Source: an uncultured Clostridia bacterium (GTDB taxonomy: Bacteria > Bacillota > Clostridia > TANB77 > CAG-508). From it: a DNA stretch of 17,119 nucleotides. Where the stretch lies: the NCBI GenBank assembly GCA_944390505.1, contig CALXQF010000013.1, positions 1-17,119 of the forward strand, read 5' to 3'. Position 1 is the stretch's first letter. Every line of letters starts with the position of its first letter. The position numbers and the translations under genes were made by a program. Positions 1 to 6,548 of the stretch are shown here, piece after piece. The notes under the pieces are model-generated. The model searched no databases. It was not told where the DNA came from and worked only from the letters and a program-made list of their open reading frames with translations.

Positions 1-155
1 TTTACATATTTAACATGCAATAAGTCTAGTAAATTAAATATTTTTTATTAAAGCTGACTTTACTCTAAAAATTTGCACGTAAAAAGCTTAACATATCGTA
101 CTTTTATGATAAAAATTGATAATTTTTCATGTAGTAAATTTTTATAGAATAAATA
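1..155. other. AT-rich leader region without a recognisable gene
   Basis: This stretch before the first promoter is very AT-rich and has stop codons in all frames at short intervals. No ORF with a ribosome binding site is visible. It may hold the 3' flank of a gene outside the window, but nothing in it can be assigned. Confidence 0.5.
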
Positions 156-184
156 TTGCTATTTTCATACTATTTCAGTATAAT
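156..184 (+). promoter_or_regulatory. Sigma-A-type promoter for the GtrA-family gene
   Basis: A -35 box TTGCTA at 156-161 and a perfect -10 box TATAAT at 179-184 are separated by exactly 17 bp. Transcription would start near 191, giving a leader of about 20 nt that consists almost entirely of the ribosome binding site AGGAAAGGAAG (192-202) before the ATG at 212. The boxes are read directly; activity is inferred. Confidence 0.65.
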
Positions 185-211
185 AATGCATAGGAAAGGA
201 AGTCCAATCTT

Positions 212-670
212 ATGAATCAAATCAAAAAAATTGCTCAAAAAGTATTTACAAAAGAAGTAATATCTTATATTATATTTGGTGTTTTAACCACTTTAGTCAA
301 TATCATTGTTTCCTATATTTTAAAGGCTTTTTGCAATGTAGAAACCAATATTGCAAGTACCATTGGTATTATTGCATCTATTTTATTTGCTTATTTTACT
401 AATCGTAAATGGGTATTTACGTCAAATGCTCACACAATTAAAGAAAAGTGGATAGAATTCGGAAAGTTTATTTTAGGCAGAGCTTTTACTATGGTTATTG
501 AAATTGTGGGAGTATTTTTGTTAAATGATGTATTCCACACTTTCTATGGAGCGTTAAGTGATAATAATGCTTTTTTAGTCAACAAATGTATTATTACTGT
601 AATTGTCATTATCTTAAACTTTTTTATTAGCAAATTTTTTGCTTTTAAAAAGCTTTCTAAAAAAGATTAA
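212..670 (+). CDS. GtrA-family membrane protein
   Basis: This 152-residue protein is a GtrA-like (PF04138-type) integral membrane protein. Family members are thought to move undecaprenyl-phosphate-linked sugars across the membrane, or otherwise to assist cell-surface polysaccharide glycosylation; the substrate here is unknown. Four hydrophobic segments lie at about 17-38, 46-62, 83-104 and 122-142. The family pattern is clear: an N-terminal SYIIFGVLTTLVN, the TNRKWVF segment after helix 2 (63-69) and a C-terminal NFFISKFFAFK. Length is normal for the family. The start is fixed by a strong ribosome binding site at 192-202. No glycosyltransferase gene lies beside it in the window. It appears monocistronic, with its own promoter and a weak terminator-like hairpin downstream. 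Confidence 0.88.
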   Translation: MNQIKKIAQKVFTKEVISYIIFGVLTTLVNIIVSYILKAFCNVETNIASTIGIIASILFAYFTNRKWVFTSNAHTIKEKWIEFGKFILGRAFTMVIEIVGVFLLNDVFHTFYGALSDNNAFLVNKCIITVIVIILNFFISKFFAFKKLSKKD

Positions 671-673
671 CCT

Positions 674-710
674 TTATAAAACTAAACTATCATACAAGTT
701 TTATAATTTT
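674..710 (+). terminator. Weak terminator-like hairpin after the GtrA-family gene
   Basis: Four bases past the stop codon, TTATAAAACT (674-683) pairs perfectly with AGTTTTATAA (697-706) around a 13-nt loop, followed by TTTT. The stem is 10 bp but nearly all A-T, so it would be a weak intrinsic terminator. The rest of the gap to the next gene (711-844) shows no convincing promoter. Confidence 0.4.
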
Positions 711-860
711 ACATTTTGAAAACAATTATACTTAATACTCAAAAATTGTTATTACATCAGAAATGTTCTAAAGGAAAAATAAAATATTTGCTTCATTAAT
801 GTTACAAAATAAAAACGAAAAAATAAGAAATTGGGGGCTACTAGAAAGGAAGGTATTTTT

Positions 861-1458
861 ATGTCTAGTAGTTTTTTCAAGCCTTTTTCTTACTTTTTTA
901 TTTTCTTAGTTATTCTTATTTTATTTCTAACCTGCTTTTTTGGTCCTACCGTTCTAGGTGATTTTTCTCTGAATATAGAAGACACTTATTATTCTTTTGA
1001 TATGAATAGTGAATATGTATGGCCAACTCCTGGTTACACAACAATCACCTCTTATTTTGGCAGGCGTACTTCTCCTACTGCTGGTGCTAGTAGTTATCAT
1101 AAAGGAATCGATATTGGAGCACCACAAGGTAGTAAATTAATTGCTGTTTGTGATGGAAAAATTACTTTTACGGGATTTTTAGGCGGTGGTGGTTACACCA
1201 TTACTTTGTCTGTTAATAATATGAAAATTACTTACTGCCATACTTCTCCTACCTATATTGTGAAAAAGGGAGATATTGTAAAAAAAGGCCAAATCATTGG
1301 ATATGTTGGCCCTAAAAATGTTTATGGTGTTGCTCGGAAATCAATATAAAGATGAGAACGGTAACCCTACTAATGGAGCTACTACCGGTCCTCATCTTCA
1401 TTTAGGAGTAAGAATCAATGAAAAGTACATTGACCCACTAGATTTATTTCAAGATTAA
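861..1458 (+). pseudogene. M23-family membrane-anchored peptidase, frameshifted
   Basis: This is a peptidoglycan endopeptidase-like gene (LytM/M23 zinc metallopeptidase). The start at 861 follows the ribosome binding site GAAAGGAAGG (845-853); an in-frame TTG at 831 is a poorer choice. A hydrophobic anchor covers about residues 10-30, followed by the M23 domain: PTPGYTTITSYFGRR, then the first metal pair H80 and D84 (SYHKGIDIGAP). The frame breaks at GCT-C-GGA around 1335 and stops at 1347-1349. Skipping one base (C1335) restores GVAGNQYKDENG, then GPHLHLGV with the essential HxH motif, and ends at the TAA at 1456-1458, giving a normal 198-residue enzyme. As it stands the product lacks the HxH zinc ligand and should be inactive. 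This is either a real mutation or a sequence error; no slippery motif is seen. Confidence 0.82.
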
Positions 1459-1463
1459 CTGAT

Positions 1464-2006
1464 TTACATGTCATCATCATATTTTCTGTTTTCGTCATCA
1501 TCTTCTTCGTATTCACTATTTTTGTCTTCTTCATCGCCTTGCCCATCATCTAAAAAATGTTCTTCCATTCCTTCACATTCTTGTTCACAATGAGAACATT
1601 CATGACCACATGGTTCTTCCTCATTCCAATCTAGTTCAATCATATTATGACATTCTGGGCATTCAACCTCTGTACTGATTTCGCTATTAATGTCTGTTAC
1701 AAACTCATGATTGCAATATGGACATACAATTTCAAATTCATAAGTTTCATCATCTTCATAAATGTCATTTTCTATGCCATCTACCACTTTCTGTACATTG
1801 GTAATTTTTTCTTCTATTTCTTTTTGCTTTCCTTCTATTTCTCTTACTCGCATTTCAGTAATATAGGTTAAACGATCAATCACATCCATAAACATAGTAG
1901 AAAGTTCTTGAAATTTACTAATCACATATTTTTTTTCTTCTTCATTGGAAATATGACTCTCCAAGTCTCTATAAATTTGTTGATAATGATTTTTTAAATC
2001 TGACAT
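1464..2006 (-). CDS. CD1247-like zinc-ribbon protein with acidic tail
   Basis: This 180-residue cytoplasmic protein is of unknown function and resembles the Clostridial family named after C. difficile CD1247. An N-terminal helical region (about 1-80) includes a likely coiled coil around 52-80. A zinc-ribbon-like knuckle follows with C95-P-Y-C98 and C116-P-E-C119. A second cysteine cluster has C133, C137, C140 and C144. The last 30 or so residues are almost entirely Asp/Glu/Asn and probably disordered. The start is the ATG at 2006. It lies 21 bp after the efp stop, so it is probably co-transcribed with efp as the last gene of that run. Its end converges on the M23 gene with only 5 bp between stop codons. 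Zinc binding is inferred from the cysteine spacing. Confidence 0.7.
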   Translation of the reverse strand: MSDLKNHYQQIYRDLESHISNEEEKKYVISKFQELSTMFMDVIDRLTYITEMRVREIEGKQKEIEEKITNVQKVVDGIENDIYEDDETYEFEIVCPYCNHEFVTDINSEISTEVECPECHNMIELDWNEEEPCGHECSHCEQECEGMEEHFLDDGQGDEEDKNSEYEEDDDENRKYDDDM

Positions 2007-2027
2007 GTAACTTAACTTCCTTCCGTA

Positions 2028-2594
2028 TTATACTCTTTCCATATATTCCCCAGTTCTTGTATCAATACGAATCACATCTCCAATATTAACAAACATTGGA
2101 ACTGAAATTTCATAACCATTTTCTAATGTAGCTGGTTTTCCTGAAGTAGTTGTAGTATTACCTGCAAATCCTGGTTCTGTATATGTAACTGTTAATTCAA
2201 CAAACATTGGTGGCTCTACTGAAAATACATGACCTTTATATGATAAAATTTTCACATTCATGTTTTCTTTTAAAAATTTTAAACTATCACCAAGTTGTTC
2301 TTTATTTAATGGTAATTGTTCATATGTTTCATTATCCATAAAATAATAAATACCACTATCATTATATAAGTATTGCATTTCTTTTTTCTCAATTTCTGCT
2401 GCTGGATATTTATCAGATGGGTTAAATGTTTTTTCTAAAACTGCTCCAGAAATCACATTTTTTAATTTTGTTCTTACAAAAGCAGCTCCCTTTCCTGGTT
2501 TTACATGTTGGAATTCTACTACTTTAAATACATTTCCATCCATTTCAAATGTAGTTCCATTTCTAAAATCTCCTGCCATATATACGTCTGCCAT
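2028..2594 (-). CDS. efp: Translation elongation factor P
   Basis: EF-P binds ribosomes stalled at consecutive prolines and promotes peptide-bond formation. The 188-residue protein has the normal three-domain length. The N-terminal KOW-like domain carries the conserved loop HVKPGKGAAFVRTK, whose tip lysine K35 is the residue that may be modified. The C-terminal OB domain ends with the family pattern VPMFVNIGDVIRIDTRTGEYMERV. The start at 2594 follows GAAAGGGG (2604-2611); a second in-frame ATG five codons later corresponds to the shorter start usual in the family, but the ribosome binding site favours the upstream one. It has its own promoter (2642-2670) and lies downstream of an M24 aminopeptidase, a common pairing in Firmicutes. 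No recognisable EF-P-modifying enzyme is encoded nearby. Confidence 0.97.
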   Translation of the reverse strand: MADVYMAGDFRNGTTFEMDGNVFKVVEFQHVKPGKGAAFVRTKLKNVISGAVLEKTFNPSDKYPAAEIEKKEMQYLYNDSGIYYFMDNETYEQLPLNKEQLGDSLKFLKENMNVKILSYKGHVFSVEPPMFVELTVTYTEPGFAGNTTTTSGKPATLENGYEISVPMFVNIGDVIRIDTRTGEYMERV

Positions 2595-2641
2595 ATTTTA
2601 TTACCCCTTTCAAAATACATTCTTTATTCTAGTACTGTTCT

Positions 2642-2670
2642 ATTATACACCCAATCGCGCCTTAAATCAA
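2642..2670 (-). promoter_or_regulatory. Sigma-A-type promoter for efp
   Basis: On the minus strand a -35 box TTGATT (2670-2665) and a perfect -10 box TATAAT (2647-2642) are separated by 17 bp. Transcription would begin near 2635, giving a leader of about 40 nt. The promoter lies just outside the 177-bp inverted-repeat element, so efp expression is probably independent of the upstream aminopeptidase gene. Confidence 0.7.
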
Positions 2671-2692
2671 GTATTTGGTGCTTTTTTGTTTT

Positions 2693-2869
2693 TTAGACTA
2701 AAATATATTGCAAAAGTGCAGACCGCGTAAGCGACCAAACGAAGTGGCTCTGCCACGGAGTGCGAATTGGAGCAGTTTTCATACTAGTATGTGCAGAAAA
2801 TCGTAGATTTTCTTGCACAATTGGAAACTGAGACACCAAGGTCAAACGTTGCAATATATTTTAGTTTAA
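2693..2869. repeat. 177-bp MITE-like element with 21-bp terminal inverted repeats
   Basis: The ends 2693-2713 and 2849-2869 are inverted repeats of 21 bp with one mismatch (17 bp, ACTAAAATATATTGCAA, are perfect). The interior is markedly richer in G+C than its flanks and contains nested pairings: GACC/GGTC (2721-2724 with 2840-2843), CAGTTT/AAACTG (2773-2778 with 2825-2830), a 12-bp palindrome CATACTAGTATG (2780-2791), a hairpin TGTGCA-GAAAATC/GATTTTC-TTGCACA (2790-2819) and a small GTGGC/GCCAC hairpin. It encodes no protein. It fills the gap between the aminopeptidase stop and the efp promoter. It could be a miniature inverted-repeat transposable element or a structured RNA; only one copy is visible here. 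Confidence 0.7.
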
Positions 2870-2881
2870 TATTTTAAAAAA

Positions 2882-3949
2882 TTATTTCCCCACTATAATC
2901 ATATTTTTATCCGATTTTGTTAAATTTATGCAACCAGATTTTGTAATTAAAACAGTATCCTCTATTCTTACTCCAAAATTCCCTGGCAAATAAATTCCTG
3001 GTTCATTTGTTACTACCATATTTGCTTTTAGAGTATTATCATTTCGGGAACTAATAAATGGTTGCTCGTGAATTTCTAATCCAACGCCATGACCCAAACT
3101 ATGCACTAAACTATATCCGTTTAATCTAAAATCATTATCTACATTTCTCGCTAAAATACGAATGCTTGCTCCTTCTTTCATATCATTTAATGTCTGTAAT
3201 TGATTTTTTAGAACTAATTCATAAACTGATTTTACCTTTTCTGGCACATATCCTGCAAAAATTGTTCTTGTCATATCTGAACAATATCCTTTGTATTTAC
3301 AACCAAAGTCAATGGTAATCGGGTCACCTTCTTCTATTTTTTTATCTGTTGTTTTCGCATGTGGTTTTGAAGAATTTTGTCCAGAAGCAACAATTGTCTC
3401 AAATGAAAGGCTCTCTGCTCCATTTTCTAAAAAATATTTCTCTATTTCATAAGCAATCTGCTTTTCTGTCATTCCAATTTGAATAAATTCTAATAAGTGG
3501 GTAAAACACTGATCTGTTAATTCACATGCTTTCGTTAATAATTCTATTTCTTTTTCATCTTTTATCATTCTTTGTTTTTCTATCATATTGTCAGTTTCTT
3601 CTAAATGATTTGCCTTATATCTTTGCATATAATTTTTATATGTTGCATAAGTAATATAGCTTTCCTCAAATCCTACATTTTCGCAAAATGAGAAAAAGTT
3701 TTCATAATCATAGCTACTAATATCTGACATATTGTAAACAATAATGCCATCATCAATGGTTAAGGTAGATTGCACATCTTCTAGATATCTACTATCTGTA
3801 ATATAATAGTTTTCTTTTCGAGTAATTAATAAAACACCTTCTGCATCTATTCCAGTAAGATATTTTACATTAAGAGGATTAGATACAATCATCCCTTGCA
3901 TATCTAATCCACGTATTTTTTCTCTTAACCACTTGATTTTTTCATTCAT
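2882..3949 (-). CDS. M24B Xaa-Pro aminopeptidase
   Basis: This cytoplasmic metallopeptidase removes N-terminal residues that precede proline. Counting from the chosen ATG at 3949 (355 residues), a creatinase-like N-terminal domain (about 1-125) precedes the pita-bread catalytic domain. All five metal ligands are present: D214 (IDFG), D225 (SDMTRT), H287 (LGHGVG), E316 (NEPGIY) and E330 (RIED); H197 in SSKPHA is also conserved. The frame can be read five codons further to a GTG at 3964, but the run GTGGTGGTGG there looks like the ribosome binding site for the ATG. It follows the prepilin peptidase gene by 54 bp and precedes efp, the usual order in Firmicutes (compare Bacillus yqhT-efp). Confidence 0.93.
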   Translation of the reverse strand: MNEKIKWLREKIRGLDMQGMIVSNPLNVKYLTGIDAEGVLLITRKENYYITDSRYLEDVQSTLTIDDGIIVYNMSDISSYDYENFFSFCENVGFEESYITYATYKNYMQRYKANHLEETDNMIEKQRMIKDEKEIELLTKACELTDQCFTHLLEFIQIGMTEKQIAYEIEKYFLENGAESLSFETIVASGQNSSKPHAKTTDKKIEEGDPITIDFGCKYKGYCSDMTRTIFAGYVPEKVKSVYELVLKNQLQTLNDMKEGASIRILARNVDNDFRLNGYSLVHSLGHGVGLEIHEQPFISSRNDNTLKANMVVTNEPGIYLPGNFGVRIEDTVLITKSGCINLTKSDKNMIIVGK

Positions 3950-4003
3950 GAAAACCACCACCACTTATTTTTTGTCTTTGATTATTACTGTTTTTCTATT
4001 TAT

Positions 4004-4750
4004 TTATCCCTGATACATTCCTAATGTAAAAATTTTCAAAACAATCGTCAATAATAATTCTGGAGGTGTAAAGATAACAATAAGAGAACTTGCTACAATA
4101 AATGGTCCAAATGGAATGTAATCATTAAATTTCTTTCTTTTAACAATTAAAATTCCAATACTAATAATAGCTGCTAACAAGAAGGAAAGAACAGATACAA
4201 TAATAATATTAACCCATCCTAAAAATAGTCCAAGTGTAGCCATGAGTTTTACATCTCCAAATCCCATAGCTTCTTTTCCTGCTATTGCTCCACCTATTAG
4301 CGTAATGAGTAAGAAAATTCCTCCACCAACAAGCATTCCTATCATACTATCAATAAAGGCATTCATTCCCATTGTTGTATCTATGATTCCAGATAAAAAT
4401 GTAAAAACAAGTCCGGTTTCAAACATTGTAAGTGTTAATCTGTTTGGAATAATTTGTAGTTTTAAATCAATGCAAAATGCAGATAATAGCATTGGAGTTA
4501 ATAGCAAATATTTTGCCAAATCAATGGTAAAGTTAAAATTATACAATAAGCCTACATACATTACTGCTGTGATTAACATTAATATATAGTTTGGCTTTGT
4601 TGTTTTTAAATATTCTGTAAAAAACTCTTTTGAAAGAATTTTTTTATATTCAGGCAAACGTTTATTACAATAATCAATTATCTGTCCTACTACTAATCCA
4701 ATAATTCCTATTAAAACATATGCTAATATGTGAATATCATTAATGTACAT
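4004..4750 (-). CDS. A24-family prepilin peptidase lacking the cysteine motif
   Basis: This 248-residue polytopic membrane protein belongs to the A24 aspartic peptidases that process type IV prepilin-like signal peptides. The two catalytic aspartates are visible: D95 in CIDLKLQIIPNRLT and D166 in GFGDVKLM. About seven to eight hydrophobic segments are present. The N-terminal GLVVGQIIDYCNKRLP echoes the bifunctional PilD family, but the CxxC pairs of the zinc-binding methylase region are absent, so N-methylation is doubtful. No pilin or assembly ATPase gene lies in the window, so its substrates must be elsewhere. Its start is only 2 bp from the yqeG stop, so the two are almost certainly co-transcribed and translationally coupled. 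Confidence 0.88.
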   Translation of the reverse strand: MYINDIHILAYVLIGIIGLVVGQIIDYCNKRLPEYKKILSKEFFTEYLKTTKPNYILMLITAVMYVGLLYNFNFTIDLAKYLLLTPMLLSAFCIDLKLQIIPNRLTLTMFETGLVFTFLSGIIDTTMGMNAFIDSMIGMLVGGGIFLLITLIGGAIAGKEAMGFGDVKLMATLGLFLGWVNIIIVSVLSFLLAAIISIGILIVKRKKFNDYIPFGPFIVASSLIVIFTPPELLLTIVLKIFTLGMYQG

Positions 4751-4752
4751 TT

Positions 4753-5259
4753 TTATTTTCTCCTTTTTCTTTGTTGCTTTTCTATTTTTTCTATAATTTT
4801 ATTTTCTAATGGTCTTTTGATTTTCGTAATGAAAATATCTTTTTCATTAATTGGTTTTACTAAGATAGAAAACATATTGCATCTATTAGCTCCCCATACA
4901 TCTGTTAATATTTGATCCCCCACTACTGCAATATTTTTACTTTCTAATTGCAATAATTCTTGTGCTTTTTTAAATCCACCCTTCAAAGGTTTCATAGCAA
5001 GATAAAAATAAGGAATGTCTAACTTTTTTGCAATTGTTTCCACTTTGTTCTTATCATTGCTATTAGATACAATGCAAAGTTTCATTTTTTCCTTTTTTAT
5101 TTTATCAATCCATTTTTCCAACCCTTCAATCAATAACTTGTCATAATCAATCAGTGTATTATCTACATCTAAAATAATTCCCTTTATTTGATATTGGTTC
5201 AACATTTGAACCGTAATTTCTGTTACATTATTTAAGTATAATTTCGGATATAAGTTCAT
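4753..5259 (-). CDS. yqeG: YqeG-family HAD-IIIA phosphatase
   Basis: This is a HAD-superfamily phosphatase of the YqeG family; the natural substrate is not settled. Counting from the ATG at 5259 (168 residues), motif I is D31-V-D33-NT, motif II is S65-N-S in IVSNSN, motif III is K90 in MKPLKGG, and motif IV is GD115QILTD120. The N-terminal NLYPKLYL matches the usual family start. A longer frame begins at 5298, but it has no ribosome binding site and lies about at or before the predicted transcription start (near 5293); GGAGG (5264-5268) sits just before the ATG at 5259, so I use that. It is the first gene of a run that continues into the prepilin peptidase. Confidence 0.92.
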   Translation of the reverse strand: MNLYPKLYLNNVTEITVQMLNQYQIKGIILDVDNTLIDYDKLLIEGLEKWIDKIKKEKMKLCIVSNSNDKNKVETIAKKLDIPYFYLAMKPLKGGFKKAQELLQLESKNIAVVGDQILTDVWGANRCNMFSILVKPINEKDIFITKIKRPLENKIIEKIEKQQRKRRK

Positions 5260-5299
5260 GTTGCCTCCAACGCTTCTTTTTCCATATTTTTCTTTCATA

Positions 5300-5328
5300 A
5301 TATTATCAATATGCTAATAATTTGTCAA
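5300..5328 (-). promoter_or_regulatory. Sigma-A-type promoter for yqeG
   Basis: On the minus strand a consensus -35 TTGACA (5328-5323) and a -10 TAATAT (5305-5300) are separated by exactly 17 bp. The expected transcription start near 5293 leaves a leader of about 34 nt to the ATG at 5259. This is the strongest promoter match in the window and supports the shorter yqeG start. Confidence 0.75.
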
Positions 5329-5371
5329 GGAGAACTTGGAATTTTTAGGATTAAAAAAATGTCAATAAAGT

Positions 5372-5402
5372 AGGACCAAAGGGGACTGTCCCCAATGGTC
5401 CT
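5372..5402. repeat. 31-bp REP-like hairpin downstream of gmk
   Basis: AGGACCAAAGGGGAC (5372-5386) and GTCCCCAATGGTCCT (5388-5402) form a 15-bp inverted repeat with two adjacent mismatches around a single central base. It starts 2 bp after the gmk stop codon. It is very stable for this AT-rich genome. No T-run follows directly on the minus strand (the nearest T7 is about 12 nt further), so it is not a textbook terminator, though it could block readthrough or protect the 3' end. Its sequence differs from the GTCAG/GGGACGT elements. Confidence 0.7.
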
Positions 5403-5404
5403 GC

Positions 5405-5980
5405 TTAGAACTCCTCTTCTGTTAATGCATACTCATTCTTAATAATTTCCATAATAATATTGACTGTTTTTTCTAGGTTATTATTTTTTATAACATAATC
5501 ATACATCCCTATCTTAGATTCCTCAAAATCAAATCGATTTAACCTTAATTGTATTTCTTTAATGCTTGGTTTGTCTATTCTTTGTTCTAAACGGCTTTGC
5601 AATATTGCTTTTGGAACACGTAGGAAAATAGTAACAATTTTCACATCATCTTTTAATAACTTTAAAAGATTTTCTACTCCATTTACTTCTATATCTTTGA
5701 CAATTATTTTTCCATTTTGTATTTTTTCGTTTAGCAATTTTTTAGATGTTCCATAATAGTGTTCATGATGCACACTATACTCATATAATTCACCATTATG
5801 GATCATTGTTTCAAATTCTTGTGTCGTTACAAAATGATAAGTAACACCTGGTATGTCATTATTTCTTGGTGGTCTATCTGTATAAGATGGTAAAGATTCT
5901 ACATTTTCCATTCTTCGCATCAATTCTTTTTTTATTGTATCCTTTCCAGCTCCAGATACTCCAGACAATAATACTAACAT
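5405..5980 (-). CDS. gmk: Guanylate kinase, divergent
   Basis: Guanylate kinase converts GMP and ATP to GDP and ADP. This 191-residue protein has the P-loop SGVSGAGKDT (K13 binding phosphate), the GMP-binding segment SLPSYTDRPPRNNDIPGVTYHF, then GELYEYSVHHEHYYGTS, the core IVKDIEVNGVENLL and the lid-region RLEQRIDKPSIKEIQLRL. All landmarks are in the family order and the length is normal, but many positions differ from typical Gmk (for example SYTDRPPR where S-x-T-T-R-x-PR is usual, and D14 after the P-loop lysine). The P-loop also resembles PhnN, but the location next to rpoZ, remA and yicC supports Gmk. Its ATG overlaps the end of rpoZ by 7 bp, so translation is coupled. Confidence 0.85.
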   Translation of the reverse strand: MLVLLSGVSGAGKDTIKKELMRRMENVESLPSYTDRPPRNNDIPGVTYHFVTTQEFETMIHNGELYEYSVHHEHYYGTSKKLLNEKIQNGKIIVKDIEVNGVENLLKLLKDDVKIVTIFLRVPKAILQSRLEQRIDKPSIKEIQLRLNRFDFEESKIGMYDYVIKNNNLEKTVNIIMEIIKNEYALTEEEF

Positions 5981-6162
5981 ACTTTCACCTTACCTTCTGC
6001 GATTTCATCTGCTGCTAGAGAAACTGGAGATGGTTCTTCTTTTTTGGTAAGTGGAGTACTTCCTGCTGATAGTTGTCTTGCTCTTCTTGCTGTCATAACA
6101 ACTAATTGAAAACGATTATCTACTTTTTCTAATAATTCTAATACAGTTGGTTTTACTAACAT
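5974..6162 (-). CDS. rpoZ: RNA polymerase omega subunit
   Basis: The omega subunit assists assembly and stability of RNA polymerase. The 62-residue protein shows the conserved core: PTVLELLEKVDNRFQLVVMTARRARQL (about 5-31) and, after a short linker, PVSLAADEIAEGKVKV. It is short but within the range seen for Firmicutes omega. The ribosome binding site GAAGGAAG precedes the ATG at 6162. Its stop overlaps the gmk start. In Bacillus and many Clostridia the order is remA-gmk-rpoZ; here rpoZ comes before gmk. Confidence 0.93.
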   Translation of the reverse strand: MLVKPTVLELLEKVDNRFQLVVMTARRARQLSAGSTPLTKKEEPSPVSLAADEIAEGKVKVC

Positions 6163-6216
6163 ATTTCTTCCTTCTTTACTAAATATTTAGATTTTTATGG
6201 TATCTAGAAACCTTTT

Positions 6217-6480
6217 TTAAATTTCTTCTGAATCTTTTTGAGCATTTTCTTCTTCAAATCTTCCGGCAATTGTTTCTGGTTGTATAGCAGATAATACCAT
6301 ATGATCTGAATCCATAATAATGACTGCTCTTGTTTTTCTTCCACAAGTAGCATCAATTGCTCTTCCTTGATCTTTTGCTTCTTGAATAATTCTTTTGACT
6401 GGTGCAGATTCTGGACTGATAATTGCAATAATTCTATTTGCCACAATAATATTTCCAAACCCAACATTAATTAATTGCAT
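6217..6480 (-). CDS. remA: RemA family DUF370 DNA-binding protein
   Basis: RemA (DUF370) is a small ring-forming DNA-binding regulator that activates biofilm matrix and osmoprotection genes in Bacillus subtilis; its targets here are unknown. The 87-residue protein has the whole conserved core: MQLINVGFGNIIVANRIIAI at the N-terminus, SPESAPVKRII, then ATCGRKTRAVIIMDSDHMVLSA and IQPETIAGRF near the C-terminus. The ATG at 6480 follows a perfect AGGAGG. Another frame of equal length overlaps it (6204-6467) but has no family match. It lies between yicC and rpoZ, its usual neighbourhood. Confidence 0.96.
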   Translation of the reverse strand: MQLINVGFGNIIVANRIIAIISPESAPVKRIIQEAKDQGRAIDATCGRKTRAVIIMDSDHMVLSAIQPETIAGRFEEENAQKDSEEI

Positions 6481-6548
6481 AAAAACCTCCTATCTGTTCC
6501 TTTAAAATTAGCACTCTGTTTTATATACTTTGTTTCATTCTCTCTCTA

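Noticed and set aside
105..140. AT-only inverted repeat before the first promoter
   Set aside because: The pairing consists of A and T runs that arise readily by chance in this composition and has no associated gene end.
1329..1349. Programmed ribosomal frameshift in the M23 gene
   Set aside because: No heptameric slippery site, no RF2-type CTTTGA, and the P-site tRNA could not re-pair in the +1 frame; a simple one-base insertion explains it better.
5260..5298. Longer yqeG start at 5298 (MKEKYGKRS...)
   Set aside because: It has no ribosome binding site and lies at or upstream of the predicted transcription start; the family alignment starts at the ATG at 5259.
6204..6467. An 87-codon minus-strand frame overlapping remA
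   Set aside because: It is nearly co-extensive with remA in another frame, has no family signature and lacks a suitably spaced ribosome binding site; the RemA frame has a perfect AGGAGG.
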